Source of the DNA: Lineus longissimus
Lineage: Eukaryota > Nemertea > Pilidiophora > Heteronemertea > Lineidae
NCBI RefSeq assembly: GCF_910592395.1
Contig: NC_088326.1
Location: 10,175,001 to 10,239,000, forward strand
Direction: 5' to 3'
Length of the DNA stretch: 64,000 bases
The notes below the pieces were generated by a model. It made no database searches. It saw only the letters and a program-made list of their open reading frames with translations, and was not told the DNA's origin. Numbering within the stretch: position 1 is the stretch's first letter; each line of letters begins with the position of its first letter. This document shows, one piece after another, positions 1 through 9,943 of the stretch. The position numbers and the translations under genes were made by a program.

Positions 1-112
1 TCCTTTATCAGGTAATTGTCCGCTGTGGATGCGGTACACCTCATGTTCATCCGCTGCATGCCAGGTGGTAGTCGGGCTTCGAGCCACGTCCACCGGACAT
101 CAAAGAGCATGA

Positions 113-819
113 ACTGACAAGTACAGGAAGACGAACACACTAGTTCCCAACAAAACGCATGCCCAACACAAACGAGCCGTACAACCCGGCGGACTAGGTT
201 GTCTAGTGGAGTCTGTGCCAAAGTTTGTATATGCACAAAACATTTCTCCGGATGAAGCGAACCTCGCCCGTTCTTGCCTGACAAGGAATACATTCGCAGA
301 ACGAAAGACAAATAGGAAACGCATGCAAACGGACAACATCGGATTGGACTTTGCTCTCTATTGGTCGTCTGTTATAACGCAATCCGTCAAGGTGTGATCG
401 TGACTGGCGCTTCAAATCATTTCTGCATATTTTGGAAACGGAAGATACATGTAATGCACATGGATCGATCCATACCGTCCATCATTTCCGACTTGGACAG
501 ACATTGTCTGGCGACACCATGTAGTCCGGTGGTCACGGCGTCGTTTCCTGGCCTGGCCTGTGTTGATTCGAAGTAATTATTGAAGCGAGTTTGGATCGTA
601 GAACCTCGATTATCTTATGCATGTCGTGTTGTCAAAATTCAGCAGGTTTTAGTCATTTCATGTATTGATTTCTTAAACTCCATCAATATAGCCGATTATA
701 CTGAGTTGCATTGGTTTGTGTTAAATGCTTATCGATATTTGGTATGGAATATGAAAAACAGTACCCTACGATGCATCATATGCCTAAATTATTATTTTAA
801 AGATCATGAATGTACATAA
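113..819 (+). other. Short open frames at the start of the unit, coding status doubtful
   Basis: Two plus-strand frames are open here. One runs from 113 to 397 and ends in a lysine- and arginine-rich stretch around residues NRKRMQ. Another runs from 361 to 819 with a single TAA at 574-576. Both persist in most units, but minus-strand frames are also open through the same DNA. No ATG with a convincing context, splice pattern or family match is visible. They may be remnants of a broken gene or chance frames. Confidence 0.2.
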
Positions 820-1577
820 TGCAACACAAAAAAGTATTTGTTTCATCGACCTATTAAGACTGATGTATTACAACATTGTCAAAACAAAGGCCAAGACGTG
901 AAATAATGACCATCAGACAGAACACGGTGTCGCCAATGCATTGCCTATCCAGATCGAACTGGTTAAATCTTGTCATCGACCATGTGTTTGCTATCTAGCT
1001 TGAATATAGCATGCTCCTAGAGTTAACCGATCTGACATCGGTGTAAATAGATAATGTAAGCAAGCCGAGTCTGTTCCTTGTCTAGTGTTGAAGAAATAAA
1101 CGTTGGCATCGCCAATAAGTGATTATTGGGCATTGCAGTGGATTGCCTCGATAATCAACCTTGTGGTCCTTGTCTAGCTATCTATGATGAAAATGTTGTC
1201 GTTCGATGTTTAAAAAAGTGATAACGAGGTAGGTATTGGCTGTCGCTCTAAACACCGCAATGATGGTAGAGCTAACATATATATGAAGATAGCTCAAACC
1301 GAGCGAAGTTTGCTGACACAACCAGTAGGCCTACTGGCAGCGAGGTATTAATATATTTTCTAAAACATCCGAAATGAATATATTTTTAGGCATCATCCGC
1401 TAAATCTACGCAACATAGTTATATTTTGGACGTGCTGGGGCCCATTTGATTCTAATCTTTGATGGATGATGAATCTGACCTTATTTGATTAGCTTGAAGC
1501 CGGGTCTCTTGGTAAATCCAATGGCGGAGTCCTCCCCGACTGTCTGATCGCCATGCCGTTTCAACCTGTTTGTTACA
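820..1577. other. Spacer without recognisable gene
   Basis: No frame of note lies here. The only distinctive feature is a patch at 961-995 that exists in two forms among units (see findings). The corresponding parts of the other units are equally empty, except that units 2 and 8 have different DNA downstream of the aaaatgttgt marker. Confidence 0.6.
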
Positions 1578-2063
1578 TTATTTGCTTCTGATCAATAAGG
1601 CAGTTACGAGGCGCGGCAAATCGAGAAATTTAGCGATGAGAAACTTCGTGGGATTTATTGATAATAAAAAGAAACAGTGTGCTGTAGCTACTGTAGTGAT
1701 CAAATGACGTCCCCAAGCCACAACCAGTCCTTTGCGTTTGACCTCGGCCACTTCACCTTCATCAAGAGCGCATTGCCGCAGGAAATGGCATATGTCAGCA
1801 AGTATTGTTGTTTTGAAAACATCGGCCAGTGGTATCTGTTGTGCTGCGCAGCAGGGAGCTCTGGGTCTTGTTCTTGTATCAGCTCTCATTTCCCCGGAGA
1901 AGCTTGTGAAGGGTATCGCCCTTTTGGTAATGCGATGTATACATACATGGCTAAACTCTGTCTTAGTCTCATTCACGAACAGATTGTGAACTTTTTAAAG
2001 GTTTCTCCACTGCTTTTGGCTGGAGCTGGTCCAGGTGTTTCTTTTCTTAATCCAGGAAATTAA
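1578..2063. other. Region with three overlapping open frames
   Basis: A plus-strand frame of 128 codons (1677-2063), a second plus-strand frame of 85 codons (1732-1989) and a minus-strand frame of 132 codons (1578-1976) overlap. None has a recognised domain and the sequence does not decide between them. Units 7 and 9 keep all three, units 4 and 6 have shortened versions, unit 5 is truncated by a deletion, and units 2, 3 and 8 lack most of the segment. At most one can be real, and the patchy retention argues against an essential gene. Confidence 0.25.
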
Positions 2064-2300
2064 CGTCATCAGCATATTCTATTTGTAGTGGCAGGTCCAG
2101 GCTTGAGACTGGTGGGTTAGGCCTGTTGGGGCTTGCAAGTGTAGCAGCAATTTAGCAGGTTAAAGGGACTGGTGAAAAGGCGGTTGGCCTGTGGTGAGCC
2201 TAGTAGTTTCAAACGAATCGAACAGTTCGTTTTTCACGCCGATCCTTAGCTTCATCCCTGCCAGGAGGGATCTTACATGTCTCAGAATATGATCACCGAA

Positions 2301-2406
2301 GCCTGCTTTCAGTAGGACAACTAAGTTGCGTTTCCACCTGATGGAAACGCAGGCTCGAGACATATTAATGCTCATCTTGTGGAAGTCCCATTTCCTTTTG
2401 GGACTT
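2301..2406. other. Pair of perfect hairpins
   Basis: GCGTTTCC (2328-2335) pairs perfectly with GGAAACGC (2343-2350) around a 7-base loop, and the stem can be flanked by gcctg/caggc at 2301 and 2350. A second stem, AAGTCCCA (2383-2390) with TGGGACTT (2399-2406), has an 8-base loop. Both occur in units 1, 3 (16354-16459), 6 (40265-40370), 7 (47671-47776) and 9 (61495-61600). Units 4 and 5 have lost the region by a deletion of about 100 bases. Confidence 0.6.
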
Positions 2407-2555
2407 TAGAAATTACTTAACTAGGTGTTATCTCGTTGATTGTTTTACTAATCACAGGGAGTGTGACTGAGTTCAAGATCAAGATTTTTACCCCGACTCA
2501 GCCACTCCTCTTCATAAAAAAGACAAGGGGTATCTCGATTAATTCTCCATTAGTT

Positions 2556-2563
2556 TATAAAAG
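2556..2563 (+). promoter_or_regulatory. TATA-box-like TATAAAAG upstream of ORF-C
   Basis: A consensus TATAAAAG lies about 43 bases before the ATG of ORF-C at 2606, which would place a start site 25-30 bases downstream inside the acacagtacag stretch. It is kept in units 3 (16609-16616), 6 (40520-40527), 7 (47926-47933) and 9 (61750-61757). In units 4 and 5 it reads TTTAAAAAAG and is lost. It is identified by motif and position only. Confidence 0.3.
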
Positions 2564-2605
2564 ACATACGAACCAACACACAGTACAGAGGACGGTTTTG
2601 ATTTG

Positions 2606-2875
2606 ATGATAGTTATAATGAATCGGACCAATCAAACTTCGTCTTCCAAACTGCCATGGGAAGCATTAGTGCAGAAGGTAGTGTTACGGAAAATAGAGTG
2701 TTATCATTTTTCGTCTCGTCAAAAATCTGAGCGCGAAATCCCATATCCTATAAATATACTGATCGTTTCTGAGTGGGAATTTCAGAGAGAAAAAAATGTT
2801 TCAGTTTTCACGAATGAAAAAGTTTTGAAAGTAACGAGCAGGTTACAAAGGTTTACTTGCCACCCGATAGAATAA
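2606..2875 (+). CDS. ORF-C, small protein of unknown function (unit 1 copy)
   Basis: This plus-strand frame of 89 codons from ATG ends at TAA 2873-2875. The N-terminus has NRTNQT, two potential N-glycosylation sequons if exported, but no signal peptide is visible. The middle and C-terminal parts are charged and lysine-rich. No family is recognised. It sits just downstream of a TATA-like box and converges on ORF-A, whose minus-strand stop lies 52 bases beyond. The frame is intact in units 1, 3, 5, 6, 7 and 9, has a nonsense codon in unit 4 and is degraded in units 2 and 8. It could be a chance frame in conserved spacer DNA. Confidence 0.25.
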   Translation: MIVIMNRTNQTSSSKLPWEALVQKVVLRKIECYHFSSRQKSEREIPYPINILIVSEWEFQREKNVSVFTNEKVLKVTSRLQRFTCHPIE

Positions 2876-2926
2876 TGGATAAGACGGAAAATTTGTAGAA
2901 TATTCTATTTCTTTTAAAAACCCAGT

Positions 2927-3931
2927 CTATCGAGCATGAGATCGGTGATAGAACTTCAAATACCCGCGGCCAATTCCTGGCCAAGCTACGAAAGATCCGT
3001 CCTGGCCAGCGGCAATCATATCTACATGTGAAATTATCGTCGATTGGTAACTCTTTCTATAATACCAATAGTGTGGAAGATTTTTCGGAATAGGAATATA
3101 GGTAACAATAAAACCTTTTTTGCGCTTGTCTGGAGTCATCGGCATCATTATTTGGTTGGCACTGTCCTATGTTACGTGATAGCAACCATGTCTACATCTA
3201 AAATCGGGCCATTTCAAATTGCAAATTACATGTATTACCACTTTCTGCTGATAGTTGCTCCTTTTAGTAAACAGATGTACACAGTTCCACATTGTGGCAA
3301 GTACATCCTTTCCTGCAGTTATAAAGACGGAATTCTGCGTTCGCTGTACTGACCGAACCATGGTTCTTTGAATGATGTGCACGTCCAGCTCCCTCCCCGC
3401 CGTCAAAGTGTAGTTGAATTTATTATCGACACCCTTGTCAATATCAATCTCGAAAACACCAAGTGCAATGAAGGAACTCGTTCTTAGGCCATTTTTGCGT
3501 ACGCGATGAACGTATATAACGAAAGCTTGCCCAGTCAACTCGATGTGTTCTATGTACAAAATTAAAATGAGCTCAATGTTCTGACTCTGAGTGGGCAGTT
3601 CCATAATGTAGAAACCCAAATGAACGCCATTGCGATCAAATATTTTCGGACATTCCCTTGGGCTGCTTGTACTAAATATTACGAAATAGGCCTTCCGAAT
3701 GTATACTTTGTAGATCAACAGATGCTTGTTGATTGAACTTGTAGAAGAGTTGAATAACTGTCTTGAGACATATCGCCCTCGATTTTGATAAATCTGATGG
3801 ATGAGAGGGGATCTTCGTTTACCATACACCCTTTCCACTAGGATATATCTGTTAACATACTTATCATAATAGACTCGAAGCGAAAGGACAACCACCGTAT
3901 TCCTAAGGATCTTGTCGACTTTGTAACTCAT
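2927..3931 (-). pseudogene. ORF-A copy 1, truncated by nonsense codon
   Basis: This is the same 334-codon intronless frame as copy 3, starting at ATG 3929-3931. Codon 255, a tryptophan TGG in the intact copies, is TAG here (plus-strand T at 3168), so the product would stop after 254 residues. The remaining 79 codons to 2927 stay open with no indel. The identical nonsense change occurs in copy 9. The cysteine cluster at C237, C246 and C250 would be retained, but the C-terminal basic and aromatic part (PDKRKK, HYWYYRK) would be lost. The nonsense codon could be a recent inactivation or could still give a shortened product. Confidence 0.5.
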
Positions 3932-4223
3932 TCTTGGCAACTTTTCTCCTTTTTATAAATTCAAATTAAAACTTGTCTCACATTATTAACTAAAAGTACC
4001 AATGGCATTTAAACGCTTATATTACAAATGTGCCAGCTACCCAGTCACCTTCTTTTTTACAGCAGCGGTTTCCACAATATTGAATAACACACGAAATTAA
4101 AGCATTCCAAAATTACTGAAATATCACGCTATGCCAATTTTAATCCCGACTGGACCCAAGTGAGGCATGTTATACAAACGATTAGGTAACTATCACTTGA
4201 TTACATGTAAGTGGCCCAACCAA

Positions 4224-4980
4224 TGAAGTAACACAAAATCAACCGATTATGTGATCCACGACACAAAAATTAAGGTGAAGTACCCAACCGAACACAAAAT
4301 AAACCGATAAAATGACCTCATTTTCCTGTAAGGGGATGGGGGGGGGGGGGGTTACACACGAGTTGCCACCTTTTCTTCCGTCGTCTGTAAATGTATAATA
4401 ATTCAAAATGGGTTACATCTCATTTCATCAGGTTGGTTGATTTGACCTACATTTCAAGGTCACAGAAATCAACCATACGTAATTACATTTCACCAACAGT
4501 GGCACCTGTTATTAATATTTTGTCCAAGAGTCTTTACTTCGTTGATGTTTACATGGTACAGCGTTCGGTCATTCCAATATGTTGAAAACATTCGATGGAA
4601 GTGTCCTACCTTTAACGCCTTGCCAGGTCATGAATGTCAGAAAACTACTTGTAATTCATATTCAATGGCTATTTCTTTTCTTCTTACATACATGTAATGT
4701 ACTGATGAAACGAAGGCAGATCATCCAAGACCTTACCATGCTATAAACAGACAATGGAAGAAGCACTGTCAACGCGTGTGTACCCCGCTGAGATGATCGA
4801 GGTCACTGCATCAGTTTATTTTGTGTCACTTATTCGGTTTGCATCCAAACGGTTGGGCCGTTGGTCATTTATTTGGCTAATTTTGAGTCACTTAATATTC
4901 GGTAAGGTCGTGACCTAATTGGTTGATTTTGTTTTACGATTGGGTCGGATCACTTTATCGGTTGATTGTATGTTACTTCA
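4224..4980. repeat. Foldback structure within the unit
   Basis: Two blocks recur in inverted order. GTAACACAAAATCAACCG at about 4228 is the reverse complement, with a few mismatches, of the stretch ending TGTTACTTCA at 4980. The block holding CACAAAATAAACCGATAAAA at about 4290-4320 pairs with the GTTTATTTTGTGT region at about 4798-4838. The order A1-A2-loop-A2'-A1' is that of a long foldback with a loop of about 480 bases. A smaller hairpin, GGTTGATTTGACCT against AGGTC/AAATCAACC, sits at about 4433-4470. Other copies are at 11403-12159, 18277-19055, 25555-26310, 34761-35553, 42188-42944, 49594-50370 and 55826-56583, with unit 9 cut by the window edge. It resembles a fixed MITE or foldback element. 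No transposase is present. Confidence 0.5.
4332..4351 (+). repeat. G-run in unit 1
   Basis: Four G, then AT, then 14 G, just inside the left arm of the foldback. Even-numbered units have a short cctacaag sequence here instead. Confidence 0.9.
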
Positions 4981-5039
4981 ATTGATTCACTTAATTGGGC
5001 GATGTGACCTATCACTTTCGGGACAAGGTATCCGTGCAG

Positions 5040-5163
5040 AGATCATTTTTGTGCGGATCGATGCATTGCTACGCCTGGTGTGGAGACGAAAACCTACACG
5101 ACGATGTCACGCTGTTCGCACTCGTTTACCCCGTTCACCTTGTCTCCGCGGAGAACAACAAAG
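5040..5163 (+). other. Exon-like remnant a
   Basis: An open stretch of 41 codons follows a gtgcag acceptor-like end at 5037-5039 and runs to AACAAAG, followed by GGTA (GGTAGGC in most other units), a plausible donor. The frame contains CGDENLHDDVTLF and ends in SAENNK. In odd units the frame is intact. Even units have one base fewer in the run of C at the position matching about 5130, which shifts the frame. It may be a relic of a spliced plus-strand gene. No family is recognised. Confidence 0.2.
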
Positions 5164-5765
5164 GTACTGAAATCAAAAACCGCTCACTCCGCTACAGATA
5201 CAGACATGAATGCGCTAAACAAAGTTTGCTTTCAACGCAGTAAAATACCTCTGAAACCTCGAAGATTTCAATTGAAAACTTGTGTTCTTTATGTTATTTC
5301 TGATAAATCTGATAAGAACTCACCACGATTTCTTTGATAGATCTTTTAGGAGAGAGAAAATAATACATGAACTGTCTGGCTCATATTAATCTCACCTTCT
5401 CGCTCCCGGATATTCTAACCCGATTTGGCCTGAAGCATGTTCAATGACCCAAAATTCCAATGCGCATCCAAATCTTTAACGAGATGTGCAAAACGTGTGT
5501 GCGTCGCCCAAAGCTGCCTAAAATGCACCACAGATTGATAACTTACTTTTAAAGCTGATCAGAGAGATACCTTTAGGCCCCGAATGAAGGTCAGACAAAA
5601 GCACGTTAGTTGATAAAACGGCGTGTTTTCATAGAAAAGGGGAAATCCCAGTGCAATTCACTCGAAAACTATCGCGGGCACGTACAGTCCTCATGATCAG
5701 CATTCTATATCATGTATAAAGGTTTAGGCGTTCGGGTAGAATCTGGGCATCTAGGTGACATCTAG

Positions 5766-5849
5766 GCTGGTCACAACGATTTGTTGACGAAATACGGAAT
5801 TCCTGTAGACCAGGAAGGGAAACTTAGTCGAAGACAATTGCTTTGTCAT
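5766..5849 (+). other. Exon-like remnant b with consensus GTAAGT donor
   Basis: A 28-codon open stretch ends in QLLCH and is followed directly by GTAAGT at 5850-5855, a perfect splice-donor consensus. Upstream in frame is a TAG at 5763-5765, beyond which the frame opens again. The segment recurs in every full unit. In unit 8 only its right end survives, next to the Harbinger element. The composition (GIPVDQEGKLSRRQ) looks protein-like, but the exon is not recognised. Confidence 0.2.
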
Positions 5850-5948
5850 GTAAGTTGTTGATAGGTAGAGAAAACAGAGTTGGGGTGTTTTGATTTGAAC
5901 GCAGTAAATTGTGTTAGTTGCGTTGGAATATGAGGACACTGCGGGAGA

Positions 5949-6536
5949 TCAGAAAAGGATTAATCTGGAAATATCCTTTTTTCCTGCGGGGCCACTTATC
6001 CCTAAATCTGCAATTTCTAGAATGTATACGTCCAGAGGGATTTCAAGAATAACAGGGGGTGCATTCAATAATCTAACCTCTTTGACCATAGTTTCCCTGC
6101 TGTTAAGAGCTTCCTTGGGCTTCCATCTCTTGCAATGTGACCATGACACGAACCTACATGCATGCTTCCCCCTCCGATCATTGAAGCCAGCGATGGCATC
6201 ATGTTTGGAACTCAAAACAGCACATTCTAGTCTTGAACGCGAATTTATTGGTAGCCAGTATTTGAGGGATATATCTTCACGCCGCACCCCAGCATCATAA
6301 AGCCGTATAAAGGTTATGCCTAAACAAGCAAGTGAGGTGCTCTCGATTATACATATATGGAGGGCTGCAAACAAGATATTTCGATGGAAACCCCTCCTCG
6401 TTGTTGACGAAACACAAGTATCATTTGAGCTGATCATTTCCGATAAAATATTAATAATAATATTCAAGTTCATTTCATTTGCTTTCAATGCAATCAGTGT
6501 ATGTCGCTTAGTTAGTTCTAGTGGTCTGAAGTGCAT
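5949..6536 (-). CDS. ORF-B copy 1, unknown protein of 195 residues
   Basis: This minus-strand frame starts at ATG 6534-6536. The protein is basic. It has a hydrophobic patch at about residues 53-82 (ILFAALHICIIES and LACLGITFI) that is too interrupted by charges to call a membrane helix, cysteines at 41, 62, 71, 105, 127 and 135, and a hydrophobic C-terminal third ending SRLILF. No signal peptide or known domain is visible. It lies upstream of ORF-A on the same strand, about 2 kb away with the foldback between, so a shared transcript is possible but unproven. A plus-strand frame is also largely open through the same DNA, so strand and reality are uncertain. Confidence 0.3.
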   Translation of the reverse strand: MHFRPLELTKRHTLIALKANEMNLNIIINILSEMISSNDTCVSSTTRRGFHRNILFAALHICIIESTSLACLGITFIRLYDAGVRREDISLKYWLPINSRSRLECAVLSSKHDAIAGFNDRRGKHACRFVSWSHCKRWKPKEALNSRETMVKEVRLLNAPPVILEIPLDVYILEIADLGISGPAGKKDISRLILF

Positions 6537-6993
6537 TTGGGAGTTCGTGTTGACACTCGGTGTATGTTGTTGGCGAGCTGGTCGATGTCATGCCTGAAGA
6601 ATATACTCTGCTTTCACGCATTTAAGATCTGTTCCCAATATTTAATTCGAACTACATACCGTGCAAGATAAAAAAATCATTTTCGTCGTATACCATGTCC
6701 ACAACGTCGATCGTGTTCCGGCTTGGCGTTTGTTTTGATGAAGAACTGATTTTAAATAAACCGGTGACACTGGAGTCTAAAGATGAGCCTGCTGTAGGTT
6801 AAATCGACAGGTGGTAATGCCATTAAAAAAAGTAAGGATGCCAGGTCCCCCTCTCAACACTCGGATATCGAAACAAAACCTGCCACCGCCCCAGAGGCAG
6901 TCACTGTGGATCCAGAGGGCAATGAAAGATCCTTTTCTGAGATTGAAACCCCTTCTTAATTTTTTGGAGATATCGAGGTCAAAGAAAACAGCA

Positions 6994-7549
6994 AACAAAA
7001 TCTTGACATCTACGAGATTATCAGGAAGAAGGTGAAGCACAAAGAACAAATATCAAAAACAAGACCAGGAAGGATGTGCAAGGGAATCCGCATAGTTTGG
7101 AGAATGTACTTTGTTGTCCGTCGTGGACCCGGAGAAGGCCCATTACATGTATGGCACTTATAGTGTGCAAATCTCAAAGTATTCTATTTTGTCCGGTAGA
7201 GCCCGTTACACATCCGTTATTCCTCGGTTCCCATGCATTCCTTTATCAGGTAATTGTCCGCTGTGGATGCGAACAAAATCTTGACATCTACGTGATTATC
7301 AGGAAGAAGGCCAAGCACAAAGAACAAATATCAAAAACAAGGCAAGCTAGAAAGGATGTGTCAGGGAAGCCGCATAACCGGGAGGATGTATTTTGTTGTC
7401 CGTCGTGGACCCGGAGAAGCCCCGTTACATGTAGGGCACTTATAGTGTGCAAATCTTGAAGTCGTCCATTTTGTCAGGTGGAGCCCGTTACACATCCTTT
7501 ATTCCTCGGTTCCCATGCGTTCCTTTATCGGGTAATTGTCCGCTGTGGA
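6994..7549. repeat. Local 278-bp tandem duplication
   Basis: The segment beginning acaaaatcttgacatctac occurs at 6997 and again at 7275. It runs through the conserved cgtcgtggacccggag block both times and ends near the tcctttatc marker. The two copies differ at many positions, so the duplication is not recent. No other unit in the window has it. Confidence 0.85.
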
Positions 7550-8711
7550 TGCGGTACACCGCATGTTCATCCGCTGCATGTCAGGTGGTAGTCGGGGCTC
7601 GAGCCACGTCCACCGGACATCAAAGAACATGAACTGACAAGTACAGAAAGAGGAACGCACTAGTTCCGAAGAAAACACATGCCCAACACAAACGAACCGT
7701 ACAACCAGGCCGACGTGGTTGTCTGGTGGAGTCTGTTCCAAAGTTTGTGCATGCACAAAACATACCTCCGGATGAAGAGAACCTCGCCCGACCTTGCCTA
7801 ACAAGGAAAGCATTCGCAGAAGGAAAGACAAATATGAAACGCATGCAAACGGACAACATCGGATTGGACTTTGCTCTCCGTTGGACGTCTGTTATAACGC
7901 AATCCGTCAAGCTGTGATCATGACTGGCGCTTCAGATCATTTCTGCATATTCAGGACCCGGAAGATCGTTCGATGCCGTCCAACATGTCCAATTCGGATA
8001 GAAATTGTTTGGCGACACCATGTAGTCCGGTGGTCACGGCGTCGTTTCTTGGCCTGGCGTGTGTCTTGATTCGTAGTTTGGATCGTAGAAACTCGATTAT
8101 CTTACGAATGTCGTGTTGTCAAGATTCAGCATGTTTTAGTCATTTCATGTATTGATTTCTTAAACTCCATCAATATAGCCGATGATACTGAGCTCCATTG
8201 GTTTGTGTAAAATGCTTATCGATATTGGCTATGGAATATGAAAAACAGTACCCTACAATGCATCATATGCCTAAATTATGATTTTAAAGATCATGAATGT
8301 ACATAATGCAACACACAAAATGTATTTGTTTCATCAATCTAAGACTGATGTATTACAACAACGTCGAAACAAAGACCAGGACGGGAAATAATGACCATCA
8401 GACAGCACATAGTGTCGCCAATGCATTGCCTATCCAGATCGAACTGGTTAAATCTTGTCATCGACCATGTGTTTGCTATCTGGCTTGAATAGCATGTTCT
8501 TAGAGTTAACCGGTCTGACATCGGTGTAAATAGATCATGTAAGCAAGTCGAGCCTGCAAATAGATCATGTAAGCAAGTCGAGCCTGTTCCTTGTTTGGTG
8601 TTAATGAAATAAACGTTGGCATTGCCAATAAGTGATTGCGGGGCATTGTGCTGGATTGCGTTTTCAACCAACCTTGTGTTCTTCGCCTGTTCAAAAAAAA
8701 CGAAAATGTTG

Positions 8712-9795
8712 TACTTGACCGCTCATGTTCTTGAACGTCTAGCATCTTCAGGTTAGGCAAATTCCCAACACACTCATGACAAAGCTTATTTTATTGAGCA
8801 TTACTGGCCACCATGTTGTCACGTCACTGTGAACCACACGTACAATAAGTGACTGGAGAGTAAGCCACGGCCATTGATATTATTGGTTTGCTTCAGCAAC
8901 TCGCGTTTCGATCAAAGGGTAATATTTTCTTTTTCTTTTTTTTCGCTTTGAAACGCCTTATATACAGTTTTTAATAACCCATGTTTTGATTAGTAAGACT
9001 CTTCATAGTGTCCTTCGATATGATTTCCTATAGATTATTTGGAAGACTATTCCAATCCTTGGTTGTTGCTGCATCAAAGCTGCGGTCACCGAACATCGTT
9101 CGTCATCTTGGCAGAGTTTCTGGCCTGCTTGTCGTGGTCGGAAATGCCTATAAGACTCTTATAAAATTATCAGTAAGATCGTATTCATTTGATGTACATC
9201 AAAATAAACATGATGTACATTCGTTATAGGATCCTTGTAATAAAAATTCCTGATAAAGCTCATATTTTCTGAAAAAATGTGTGTGTTCAATAGTTCAAAC
9301 TGAATAAGACCTTAACTTAGTATCCTATAAAATCTAATCGGGATTGACGTACTGCGTGGCTAATTCGAACTTACTCTAATGGTTGGATTACACTGATTTC
9401 AAGTAATGAGATGAAGAATCAAACAGCGATTTCTAACACTGGCAGTCAGTTCAAGCTCCTGGGACGGTACCTGAATTCCGTGTCTTGCTGATATAGCCTC
9501 TGCCGTAACCAGAGCTACTTTTTTACACATTACTATTTATGGGTGTAACCTCCTCGTCACATTGGTGTAAGTCCCGATCCTTGACGGACAAATGAAATCC
9601 AAAATTTAAGGGTCACGGCAGGTTTTAAGATATCAAATCATTGATCGAAGAAGTTTAATGACGAATTAGGGACCGGAGGCATGAGTTGAGGGTTTGGCAG
9701 AGGTTTTACACCTTTATAACGAAGTCCAAGTAAAAAAATTAAGTCCAAGTCGGAATGGTCCTTACAGGTTTCAGTTTCATCTCTAATCGTTCGGT
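8712..9795. other. Unit-2 specific segment of about 1.08 kb
   Basis: Between the aaaatgttgt marker and the return of shared sequence at gtgataacgaggtag, unit 2 has DNA missing from all other units except that the first part (to about 9110) is also in unit 8. It contains a LINE 3' tail on the minus strand. The part from about 9230 to 9795 shows no gene, RNA or repeat I can recognise. It may be an ancestral part of the unit lost elsewhere, or an insertion. Confidence 0.55.
8960..9150 (-). mobile_element. LINE (CR1/L2-like) 3' coding tail remnant
   Basis: Read on the minus strand, the sequence gives LPR-stop-RTMFGDRSFDAATTKDWNSLPNN. This matches the pattern at the C-terminus of many non-LTR reverse transcriptases (R-x-YGDRSFSVAAPxLWNSLPxx followed by a basic tail). 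A stop lies inside the motif and another right after NNL, so the copy is dead. No polymerase motif is present. The related tail in unit 8 shows that the insertion predates part of the array expansion. Confidence 0.6.
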
Positions 9796-9943
9796 GTTTA
9801 TAAAAGTGATAACGAGGTAGGTATTGGCTGTTCCACTGAACACTGCAATGATGGTAGAGCTAAGATATATATGAAAATAGCTCCATCCGAGCGATGTTTG
9901 CTGACACAACCAGTAGGCCTACTAATTTCTTTTCTAAAACATC

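Larger units (their letters stand above)
1..7520. repeat. Macrosatellite unit 1 (odd type, with G-run)
   Basis: The first 4.8 kb is almost identical to unit 9. This unit also carries an internal tandem duplication near its right end (6994-7549), so it is longer than most. Its ORF-A copy has a nonsense codon. It lacks the 172-bp insertion found in units 2, 3, 5 and 6. Its segment from about 0.4 to 4.7 kb is also very close to unit 7 at a constant offset of 45370. Confidence 0.93.

Noticed and set aside
3044-3352. 102-codon plus-strand frame over ORF-A
   Set aside because: It lies wholly inside ORF-A on the other strand and is interrupted in unit 2. It is treated as a shadow of the longer frame.
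3949-3957. TATAAAAAG before ORF-A on the minus strand
   Set aside because: It is only 18 bases from the ATG, leaving no room for a normal 5' UTR, and it is missing in units 4 and 5, whose ORF-A is intact.
5911-6597. Plus-strand frame opposite ORF-B
   Set aside because: It is interrupted by TAA at 6298-6300 in unit 1 and by an earlier stop (CGA TGA) in most other units, whereas the minus-strand frame has an ATG and a common stop.
7499-7831. 110-codon minus-strand frame at the unit start
   Set aside because: It recurs in several units but overlaps open plus-strand frames in the same DNA, has no domain, and varies at its N-terminus. It could not be separated from chance.
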